Origin: Nemertoderma westbladi
Taxonomy: Eukaryota; Xenacoelomorpha; Nemertodermatida; Nemertodermatidae
Assembly: GCA_032718475.1 (NCBI GenBank)
Contig: JAUCBJ010007905.1
Location: forward strand, 1 to 63,094
Length of the DNA stretch: 63,094 nucleotides
Direction: 5' to 3'
The notes beneath the pieces are model-generated. The model worked only from the letters and a program-made list of their open reading frames with translations, made no database searches and was not told the DNA's origin. The translations under genes and the position numbers were made by a program. Shown here piece by piece: positions 11,349-23,300 of the stretch. How positions within the stretch are numbered: position 1 is the stretch's first letter; every line of letters starts with the position of its first letter.

Positions 11349-14300
11349 ATGTTGCGTTTTCAAATATTTGGTAAGTTTAATTCATTAATATCTTAATGGA
11401 CACATTTTGATAATACAGTATATATAATACATTACTGTAGTCCCAACTGAAAAATATGAAAGTGTATTGAAATATAAATTATATTATTAAATATATTTTC
11501 TGTAGTAAAAGTAATGTAAATTGGTAAACCATCTGACACACGTGTTGTTGGTGTTAACCCTATTTAGCCCGGGGAGGGGGGGGGGGGGGGGGGGGGGGCA
11601 TTTTTGAAATTTTTTTCTAATTCATTCTTTGAGTAAGATTTGTTGGAAAATCGAGATTTCGTGACTTTTCCTTAAATTTATCGGCTATTTAACGCGATTT
11701 ACATGGCTATGTTAGTTTCGTGCTGTGGTTCCTTTCTGCCACCCATCTCCAGAATTTTTCGTGCTAAAATTTTCAGACGTTTTTATTTTTTTTATTTTAT
11801 TTTCTATAATTAATTTGTTTATTTACTTTATATATAGCGGTTTTTTGGATGCTGATCACGATTATAGAACTCAAAAATATAAGATTCGAGAAAATGTTGG
11901 TAATTTTATATGTGCCCCCTGTGGGATATGATATATCGTACATTGTTGATTAGGGCAGTTTTGGATATGTGTCAATGCGCTGCACGTATAATAGAAGTAG
12001 CACAATTTTGATAATCAAAATCATTACCAAATCAATCTGGTTTTAAAACATTATGGGTTTTCTGGGAACCTGATCACCTATAGGACACTCAAAAGTATCG
12101 TATTATCCAATCAAATTAGATTTTTGCCGTTTGAAATTGTATGCTACTTGTATTTTTCGTCCCATCAGACAAGCACAAAAAACGATAGTTGCGTTACCAC
12201 GAATGTTTTTAGCGAGTTGTATCGTGATCAGCGACCTTAAAAACCAGTATAGCTTCAGAATTACCAAACCAAAGGCAAAATGGAACAGTTTGTAATTTTT
12301 TGCTAACTTGCACTTTTCGGGTTTGCTTTACCAGAAGTATTTATAATTTCATCGTTTCATCGTGATCAGCGACCTCGAAAACCTGTATAACTCCATAATT
12401 ATCAAACCAAACACAAAATATTTTAGCTTGACATTTTTTTACTTGTACTTTTTGTCCTGGGGGACGAAAATAGCACCAAAGATGATGGTTGCATTGCCAG
12501 AAAATATTTTAAACAACTTATATCATGATCAGCGACCTCGGAAACCCCCATACCAACAAAATTTTAATTTTTGAGCCAAGATCGAAAAAATTTCTAAATG
12601 ACACCCCCCCCCCCCTCCCCCCATCCGGGCCAATTACGTTGTAAAATAGCCCGGGTCAGATAGGGTTAAAATAGATTATAACATTTTTTCTGTGGTACAA
12701 TATATTCTGTAGTTCTTATAAAATAATTTTCAAATAATTTCATTTTTAAATAATTTTCCTTTATGAATGCGATTGCAGGAAGAAGGGCTACTATATTCGT
12801 AGAGTTTAGAAATATACTGTATTGAAGAATCTTTAATCCGTATTTCCTCGAATTAGTAAAATTTCACTATAACTCGTAAATGCGGAAAGTCAACCTACGT
12901 GCTGTGAGAAGATATATTTATGAATTGAGTGGATCTACATATTTTAGATGTGGACAGTTTGAGTTAATTACCAATTATGTTGATCCTGATTGCTATTTAA
13001 GGCCAACAACAAAATGTTTCCCCACTATAAATCAACATCAGGATCCGAGATCCATGGAGCCGTATTTCTCTCGCAATTGTGTAATAATTGCATCAACCCA
13101 ATTTGTGTAACATTTGTTCATGTACTTTCATCCTTTTAGCAATTTGTCTGGCGTGCGTTTGCGCTCAACTGTCGAACGAAGAATATGAAACATGTCAGGA
13201 GCATCATGATGCTATTATGGCAATTATAAATGGACCAATCGAAGTTGCAGATCTCTCACCTCCAGCCTGTGAAGATAATGGTGTGGAATACCAGCCTTGG
13301 CAGTGTCATATGATGGGGTAAGTCATCTTATGGTAAATCATTCTGTTTGATTCAGGCCTCTGTGTCTGTAGTAGGCCTAACTAATTAGCTTACTCTCTCT
13401 CTGGTATATACGATGTATGTATATTATTTTTACTTGGTCAAAACAATAACCTAAGGATATGCCGAAATTAATTTCCGAACGCACCACATGAACGGTACAG
13501 AGATTTTGATTATTTTGAAATAATTTCCGTAGTTAATGATGTTAAAGATAGCTGCTTTCAGTTTCATAAATATTGGATTATAATACACAAACCCGTCAAA
13601 TAAACATAATTATTTACCAAACACACACCCATATAAAGGGACATTAGGAAAACATCCGTATTATATAGTTATTATTATTACCAACATTCGCTGAAGTCCC
13701 AGTATTCTGACTGCAACGGCATTATAAATAGAACACTCGCCACATACTGGTCAGAGAAGGACTATTTATTATGATATAGTGCCGCATCCGCCATGGATCT
13801 CACGAGGTCCCGATAGCTACACGCTGGGTGACTCTCTCTCATCCGTCTTCATGCCTCTCATCAGGGTGAGTAAAAGACGATATGCCGTTTTCATCAGTAT
13901 GTATACTGGAACTGGACGGGCTTTACGAATTATGTATGCACCACAGTTCCCGCTGCCCGCACCATCCTCACCAAGAAACCATTCCTCACTGAGCTACAAC
14001 TAACTCACCCATTTGAATTCGTATTTAATGAGTTTTCACCCTCAATGATCATTATTTCCATGTGGATGCCATCTCCATATCCACAATCGCCCCTTACGTC
14101 ACTGGTTCAAGCAGTACAGTGTCCCCAATCCGGTCGAGGAATAGTTGTCATAAAATTCCTGGTGGTGCCGTGACGTCATCCCCTACGTATCAACAAGACC
14201 CTCATCCACTTGGATTCCATTTAGCACCCATTATGACTGCAGACCACCCACGGACCACCATTTGTGGTCCGCCAAGCCGCCTCAGCTTTGCAAAACGCCG

Positions 14301-17300
14301 TGAGAACCAGCCTGTGCACAATCTTGTGCTTTGGTGTCTTGAGCTTCTTGTCCACCTTGCTTATTTTCTCCATGGGGCTTATGGAGAAAATAAGCAAGGT
14401 GGACAGGACAGGAGAAAATAAGCAAGGTGGACAGGACAGCCCATGACTTTAGTGAGACGCCTCCTGAAGGATACGGGCCTTGAAGATGCCGATAATCTCG
14501 CGAAAGTCATGGGGGATAGGGATTTGTGGTGGTGCAACTTTGTTGACAAGCGTGCATAGCATTCTTTTTTAAGCCGGCATAGCATCTCAATGTGCAGCTT
14601 CAATGCAGTCTGATTGCTGTAAAAATTTCCTCAGAATGAACTCAACATACATTCTGAAAATAATTCTAATGTATAGCTTGCAGCAATCATGTCGAAAATG
14701 TTAGGTCGCCCTTCTTGGGAACTGGTTATTGATTATTCTTTCCATTTCCTGTGGTGTTCTCTTTGTTCTGTAATGATGGGGTGAATGAGCTCCAAACACT
14801 TAGGTTTTAAAGACCTTAGGAAGGATACTGTCTGCACCACTACTGGTAAGTGGTAAATTGGTCTTAATGGTCTTAGTTTTTTTGAGCCCACCCAGACTCA
14901 TTATGTGCCTTAGCAAGGTCCAGCCAATAATTCTGATAGTCAATCAGGGTGCTTTCGTGATTCAATGATATACAGAAACTGTTTCTGCACTGCTACCTCA
15001 ACTGCTTCCCGTACTGCCCTCGCAGCGATCTGCTGCCTCAACCGCTTCTGTGAATGCAGTACTCCCCTTGCATCGATCTGCTGCCTCGATTGCTTCTGTG
15101 AAAGTAGTACCAGTACTGCCCTCGCAGCGATCTGCTGCCTCAACTGCTTATGTGAAGGCAGTACTGCCCTTGTAGCGATCTGCAACCTCAACTGCTTATG
15201 TGAAGGCAGTACTGGTACTGCCCTCGCAGTGATCTGCTGCCTCAACTGCTTCTGTGAAGGCAGTACTGCCCTCGCAGCGATCTGCTGCATCAACTGCTTA
15301 TGTGAAGGCAGTACTGCCCTTGTAGCGATCTGCTACCTCAACTGCTTATGTGAAGGCAGTACTGGTACTGCCCTCGCAGTGATCTGCTGCCTCAACCGCT
15401 TCTGTGAAGGCAGTACTGCCCTCACAGCGATCTGCTGCCCCAACTGCTTCTGTGAAGGCAGTACCGGTACTGCCCTCGCAGCGATCTGATGCCTCAACCG
15501 CTTCTGTAAAGGCAGTATTGCCATCGCAGCGATCTGCTGCCTCATACCTGTTGCTTAGCTGCAATGTGAAGCTAAGGCTCGGGTAAATTACATCAATTGC
15601 AGTTTTGTACAGAGCCCATGTATTTCTTATGAAACATTATATGGAGGTTTATCGAGTATGAGTACATTTATAAATGTTCAGTTCCCTTCTTGAACTGGGT
15701 ACTTGCCGAAAACAATTCTTATCCAGAATTGAAGTCCTGAAGATGGACTGAATTTCACTGTCCCTATAGACCCACGGCGGACGGCGCTGATTAGGATTGA
15801 TGTAGATTTGCATTAAAGTCACCCAGGAAATTAAAGAAATCATGCTGATCCACTCAATCAGAAGCTGCTTGTAGATTTTGGTAGAAAATTTCCCACCTCT
15901 TCTACTGGGGCAACACTAGTTGGAGAGTAGTACACAATCAGAACCACCTTAGGCAATTTTGGTAACGGATGATACGGTTGGAACAAATCGTAATAATAAC
16001 TGGCAGGCCTAATAAAATAAAGAAATTAAGAATTCAAATTAAATTCTCGATAATTTGCAATTTTGTAGGTGCGGTTGCAGCGACAGAAGAGGAAACCATT
16101 TAGGTTATTTTGTTCCCTGGGGCCCTAATGCTAGAGGAGAGGACGACCAATGCCGTTAGTGTAAAATTACAGTAGAGTGTGGTTCTATAGTACTGTGGTA
16201 GGTTCTTCACGTGTTTCTATAACACGGTGAACAATAGGACATAGCGCTGTCTCCCTCCATGCACCTGAAAGCAAATGGTTGTTCGAGTCTCAGCGCCATA
16301 GGTATGGTTCGGGTTACCGGAAAGGGGTCTGTAAAAGCTTTTGTGGGATAACTGATTCGTTCGCCTTGCTAACCAGTTCCCCCCAGGCGCTGGAATACTC
16401 TCAAAAGGGATCTATAACTCGAATAGTGCAAGCTACCGGCTGATTGGCTGATTTGCTGTGCGAAGGGATCTGGGCTATGTTTGATCGTCCAACCAGCTTG
16501 GGAAGGTTGCTCCACAGCCCTGCTTTCTGTACCTGCCAATAGGATTTGAGTTGGTTTTGATTTCTACCTATCACAGATCTACTGAACTGAATTTTCCTAT
16601 CTGTATGCTCTTTCTCTGTGGTGGGTGGAAGCTTTTGTAAATAAGGTTATTCTTATCAGTTTTCAGTGTTGTTGGTCTTTCTGTCCTGAGCCAGGAGAGA
16701 ACGGCTTGTAAATATTTTGTGCTTTTCTGTTTTAGTCTAACACTAGTAGGCTTAATTATAAGGACATATACCCGTTATCACACTGCAAACTCAAACAAAA
16801 CTGATGAACAAAACAAACCAAGTCTGCATGTAACACTGTGCATACTTTATATTGTTATACTGCTATTTACTGTCGGTCCTTCATAATATGGTTGATGAAT
16901 TATTATATTTGGAATAACGATAAATAACCCCGAAACCCAATATTCTTGATATACCGAAGGTAAGAGAGAAAGGTTATATATAACGATTGTGACTTATGTT
17001 AAAGTGGTTTGAAGTGAATCTAATGTTATTTGATAGACCCTACATGAGTCGGTCCGTGTTCCTTTTATATGTGACTAAAATCAGTGAAGATCGGCAGATT
17101 AGTGTGCAGTATTGTGCAGCATTGTGTATGAGTGAGACTGATAACGAAGCATTTCCTAAAGAATGCGCCATATATGTGAATTATAACTAAGCCATATCGT
17201 TGTGAGTAGTTTAAGTCATAACTCTGTTTATATAGATAGAGCGCCACGTCCTAAAGGAACTGTTAATATTTCCCGAAGGTGAATAATATTGTCAGAGATT

Positions 17301-20300
17301 ATATAATACTGTCAGTCGAATAATACATTAGGCTTACATAGCAATAAGATTAAGCCGTCGAACCCAATCTCCCGGGTATATCCAGCGGGTGAATGATCGC
17401 GCATAGATTGGTTTCGACTAGTGTAGTGAATCAAATACTTGTCATAGGCTAAAAGTGATTTATTATCTAAAAGACATCCTAATTTGGCGGGTTAAACTGC
17501 CAAAGGTCTAAAAGCGCGAACAATAACGGATATCTAGTCTGTATTGCAGTGTAGGCATGAAATACAGTTTAATATTGTTCTGGTAAGAACAATAACGGAT
17601 ATAGCTTCTTTATTGCAGTAAGCAATAAAGTTGAAAGTACCGGTCAACCGGTAAACCTGAACGGTCCATCTGTAGGTCAGTAGGCCCAACTGCCAGAACC
17701 GGTACTGCCGTAGGCCCGTAGGTCCAACTGCCAGAATCGGTACTTCAGTAGGTCGGTAGGCCTAACTGTCCTAACTGGTACTTCCCGTATAAGTACATTA
17801 GTATTATTCGATTTGATTATTATATGCCGGTAGGTCTTAATAATTAATCGGGGACGCCTGGTTTTTATTGGGATTTTACTTAGGCCTATTTCTGTAAGTT
17901 TTATTTATTTGTAGGCCAGTATTGAACAGAAGGCGTGTAAGCCTGATCATATTGTACAGACAATTTGTAGGCTGGGCTGTTGTCTGATTGCTGTTAAGTC
18001 TGAACGGATTACAGTGTGTGTAGGTCACCTGTCCGATAAAGAACGGTTAGGAAGTAGGGGCAGCCAAAGCTGTAAGGTAAACCCCCGTCTAAAGAATAAG
18101 TCGTACTACTGGGTTAGAACGCATACTACCTAATCATTTCGGAGTCTGCATGTCCTGTAGTTTATTTAGGCTTGAGAGTAGTCTGCCATCGTTTAGTCTG
18201 TACTTTGTTTGTGTAGTCTGTACAGGTAGCGTATAATATTATTTAGATAATTTGTAGGCTGGATAGTTGTCTGGCTGTTATTAGGTCTGAACGGATTGCA
18301 GTGTGTGTAGAGCCCTTGTCCGATAAAGAACGGTTAGGAAGTAGGGGCAGCCAATGCTGTAAGGTAAACCCCCGTCTAAAGAATAAGTCGTACTACTGGG
18401 TTAGAGCGCATACTACCTAATCATTTCGGAGTCTGCATGTCCTGTAGTTTATTTAGGCTTGATAGTAGTCTGTCAGTATTTAGTCTGCATTTTGTTTGAG
18501 TGGTTTGTACGCGTAGCGTAATATTTATTATTCAGAGTTTATGCGATTATTAGCAACATTCATATCCCCAAGTTTGTTCCTACAATAATTGTGTTTGTTA
18601 TACATACCGCTATAGTTAAATTAACCCCGGTACTACACGGGCTGCTTGGCGTAGGTAAAGACTGGTGATTTTGTGCATCGGTCACTCCAGCAGATGCCAT
18701 GGTTCTTTTAGCTGTTCAAGTATATTTAACTACTGATTATATGTTGTACAAGTACTCGTACCTAATTTAGGGTTTAGTGTACAGTGCTTTCCGAAAGTAA
18801 TTAGTGTAGGCATTACATTTGTGTTGTAAAGTGGTTGATAGGCTCTATTAACTTCTAGGTGGGAACACTCCGTGATACATAACGTAGTACCTGTAGCGAT
18901 ACGGCTATAGGTCGTCAGGCGGTGGTATTTTCCTATCTGGACAACGCAGTGTACTTACTACTACGTATTATTTTCAAATACCGCAGTACCCTGTCAGTTG
19001 TAATAACCAGATTTCTAACCCTTTGTTAGGCTGGTTTGTAGACTTCTTGTAAAATTACCCTAAAAATTAGTATTTTGTGTTTTTTGTAAATTTTTGTGTT
19101 TATTTAGAGATTGTAATCTCACCCGAATTGTACGTAATTTGTAGTATTAAGTAACTTAGGTAAATTAGAATTATTTGTTTTAGTGTCCTATAAGTAACAC
19201 TTCACTGAAAGCGCACCGCTTTGTGTAGTGATTACTCCCCAGAAATAATAACATTTATTTCAAACATTGACAAAACCCATTAAAACGGGTATATATATAT
19301 TATAAATCAAATCTAACGATTTATAAATAGTAGGCCTACCATACAACCATTAGGTCTCAATATCAGTTGGACTACTGCTTAAATAACGGTAATAAAGTAA
19401 GTAAAGTAACCAAGTAACCCTAAAAATTCAGAAATTCAATTATTTAAAATAATTGATATACCGGTATTTACGATAGGCCTATTATCTTTATTTCTATAAA
19501 TTTAGGCTGAAATTATACCGGTACTTGTAATTAATTCTAGTCCAGAATTATATATACTACAAACTGTAAGCTGTATACCGGTATTCCCGATAGGCCTATT
19601 ATATATTTATATATATTTGTGCTAAAATTATACCGGTATTCTGTGATAAACCTAGTCTGTAATAATACTTATATAGTTATATATACCATAAGCATACCGG
19701 TGTTCTAATATATTATATATATATCCTACTACACTGAGTAGCAGTATCGGTAATTAATTACTAGGCTAGCAGTTAATACTGAATTACTAGACTTGCTCAG
19801 ACTGTAATATAGCAGTAGGTATTCAACTGTACACACAAACATGTCTGATACTAAGCAGAACCTGTCAGACAGTTTATTAGATGTAACTATCTGCGACTCA
19901 GATAGAGACGTAGAACCGTCTGGTCGTAAGTTCAGTTCACCTCCCACTGTGAGGAAGGTCATCCCTCCAGTAGTAATAAAAGAACCTAGGCTGGTCCAAC
20001 ATCGTAGGTCTATCATAGGCACTCGAGCTCAGGTCAAGCGGGACCAAGAAGCAGCGGAACAGCAACAACACGCGAGCCAAGAACTTACTTCTCAACGGCC
20101 CAACAGCTCCAGTAGTGAGGATACTGTAGAACTGACACCAGAACGCGGAGCAAAGATGATGGATGCGGTTTATTCGGATCCCCTTCTCATCCTTCCTGCA
20201 GCCGTACTCACTAGGTTATTGATTGCAGTGGAAGAACACCAGATCGATTGGGCGAGAAGTCAACGATCAACTAAAGATAATTATGCGGGATACATGAGTG

Positions 20301-23300
20301 AAGAACTGAAGTCTATTGTCGAGTCGCAATGGAACTTCCCCGGACCCGGACTCCCGTTTGATTTATCAGAAGCTGCCTGGGAAGACATACACCGGATCGG
20401 AGTAGCCAAGGAAACCATCGATCCAGCTGTGTGGAAGAGGTCCGCAGCCGGATACGCACAGGGATTCTTCAGCTCTATGGAGAGAGTAGAAAAACAACTG
20501 TTACAACAACCTCAAGGACCTCAAGAGCAGGGACAGCTGCTTTATCAAGTTAGAGAAAGAATTCTACGAATCAGGTTAATATTATCGGCCTTTGAGGAGG
20601 CTTCTAAACGAAGACAAGACACGTCGTTGCAAGTTGCCGTAAAAACTTGGTTTCAACGGGTGAGTCGCCAGGTTCAAGGAACAGCTCAGTGGAAAGCTCA
20701 GCTGGAGGAGCGCTCAACCCATGGAGAATCAACAGACGCTACTTATTCCCAAGTGGAAAGTGAAGCGACGGCAGAGAAACCGCATAAGAGGGATGCCATT
20801 GACATCTATCTGTCGGACTATCAACGTTTTTTAGGTGATGACGAATTGAGGAGAAGGTTAGATGGACTTAGCCCTAATAGCGAAGGAACTCAGCTTGTGT
20901 TGGATGCCATCGATGTGGAAATGAGGGCCGCGAATCAAGCTAAATTCGATGAACAACTCCGCATCGCTAGAGAACAAGAAGAACAAGTAAGGAAAAAACG
21001 TATAGAAGACAGAAAGATAGCAGCAGTGGCAGAGGCAGAAAGAAAAGCGACCTTGGCAGAAGCAGCGGCAGAGGCAAAAGCGGCAGCAGCAGAAGCAGAG
21101 GCAAAGGCAACAGCGGCAGCAGCAGAAGCAGAGGCAAAGGCAACAGCGGCAGCAGCAGAAGCAAAGGCAGAGGCAAAAGCGGCAGCGGCAGAGGCAAAAG
21201 CGGCAGCAGTGGCGGAAGCAGAACGGAGAGCGGCTGAAGAGATCGCCCAACTGGAGTTGGAAAATCTTCAAGAGAAGCAAGACGACTTCAGTAAACAGTT
21301 AACAGCTAGTAATATGCAGATGATGAATCGATATACTCCCAAAAGACAGGGATATACATCATCTGAAGAAGGCGATACCACCGATTCTGAAGGCAAGAGA
21401 AATAGATCTCGTCTAAGTAGACGTAAAAGAACATTCCACCGTCACAAATTGCCTGATTTGCCTCCAGCTGTTAGAAGGCAACTAAATAACACCAACTTAG
21501 GCAGCACAGAACCCACAGACCAAATAATTAAAATAGAAAGACTCTCTACTATAGTAGATGAGCCTGAAATAATTAGGCCTGTTTTTGAAATCACCCCTTC
21601 GGTGATAGACACACCTGTGCTCCCTGAAGCTACCTCTAAATTCCCTCTGCATAGCACTAAGCTACCTGTGCCCAGTAGAACTGCCCAGGAGACAGTTCAG
21701 GTCCTGGACCCCGAGCGAAATATTCCTGATTTGTCGCCCGTTGTCCCTCGTCCGCCCGCTACGACGTTGGCGGATCCCGTTTCGGCGGTTGATTGGGTGG
21801 ACGAGAGACGGCGGGGGATGGACATTCTCCTCGGAAAGATGGAGGAGAATCAAGCACGCTCCTCTCAACAGGTCCGAGAGTTAGAAGGGACTGTTCAACA
21901 GTTAAAGGGCACAGTAAGGGAAAGTAGGCTAGAGTTGCAAGAAGTGCAGCAAAATATCGCGCTAGAACGCGATAAATTAGTAAATTTACAAAAGGGTATA
22001 CCACCACCCCCTGTAACAATGTGTCAACCTGTTAGGTCTGAAGTATCTCATGCACAAGGTGTGGAGCCTACACGCATCTATACTGCTAGCGAAGTAGAAA
22101 CTCCTATAGTGAACCCTATTAAGGGTAATTATAGACCTGTTGATAATGACATTCCCTATAGACCTGATCATAATCCGAGAAATTTATATACCGATAACTC
22201 GATATTAAATAACACGATGGCCCAAGAAAGTTTTACGCGTCAAATGGCTAGAACCGAAGCCCGGCAAGCGGTGAAGGTGGGAGAGATAGTCAAATTCAAT
22301 GGAGATGAGATGAAATGGTTACCTTTCAATGAATATTACAAAGATAACATACAGAACTCTGTACTATCTAATGGAGAAAAACTTAGATACCTCATCGAGT
22401 GCTTGGAAGGATCTCCCAAGTTAATGGCGTTAAAGTTTATTGGACATCCAGACGGATTAAGACAAGTTTGGGATACACTAAACATCAGGTATGGTAATAG
22501 GAATAACATCGCTGGGTATTTGTATGCAAAGTTGGTAGCGCCCCGAAAGTTTATTAGCAGCGGGATTATCGAGTTTTCCGATGAGATCCAGGAGATCTGC
22601 AGACAATTAGATTGGCTAGGTAAGTCTCATGAGTATCAGAACACTATGGTTATTAGAGCAGTGGCTTCTACTTTACCGAAAGGTGGAGTAGGTACACGCT
22701 GGGATAAGAAAGTGTTATATATGATGGAACAACAACGACGAGACCCTACCATGGCTGATCTCATGTCGTTCCTAGATGGAGAAGTGAAATTACAGCTCCT
22801 GAAACTGTCCAGAGAGAAGACACCGGAAAACAAGGTAAGTGAAAAACCCGTCTCTAGGAGAAAGGTAACACCAGTGTGTTATACAGACGACGGCGAAAGC
22901 CAGACTTCTCAAGGAGAAGATAGCGGGAAAGACACTGAAAGATCTTATTATGTCAATAAAACACCTAAAGATCAGGTAAGTAAATTCAAGTCTCGAACAA
23001 ATGACAGGAGAGAACAGGTAAGAAAAACTCCTCCTACGTCTCCCAAGAGAATTCAGGTGAGAAAGCCCGAAGAAAAGGCAAGTGTACACAATGTGACTCA
23101 GAATAAGGTAAGTAACATCAAACCGAAATGTGCGCTGTGTGACGGGACCCACCATTTGAATAGGTGTGATGAATTTCTAAAGAAATCATTAACTGAGAGG
23201 CGTGAAGTCATGTGGGACAAGCGGTTGTGTTATAACTGCCTCAGACAAGGACATCAACGGCGAACCTGTTACTCAGACATAAGGTGTGCAAAGTGTGGTG

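Noticed and set aside
13088-13139. Continuous start of thyroglobulin-domain gene at 13088
   Set aside because: That start is TTG, and paralogue 2 has an in-frame stop at the same place. The conserved pyrimidine-rich CTTTCATCCTTTTAG is an acceptor and the 22-nt exon at 11349 fits in phase.
14940-15564. Long cysteine-rich open frames on both strands
   Set aside because: They follow a VNTR whose unit length is mostly a multiple of three. No start context, no non-repeat domain, and both strands are equally open.
16062-16160. Gene ending with the TAG right after domain 1
   Set aside because: As the only model it leaves domain 2 without a start. The GTTAGT donor joins exon 4 in phase 1 in both paralogues. 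Kept as a possible isoform only.
16996-17190. 64-codon frame in both LTRs
   Set aside because: It is duplicated only because the LTRs are identical. No motif.
20858-21280. Antisense Cys/Leu-rich frame in gag
   Set aside because: Mirror of the Ala/Glu/Lys-rich coiled-coil repeat on the coding strand.
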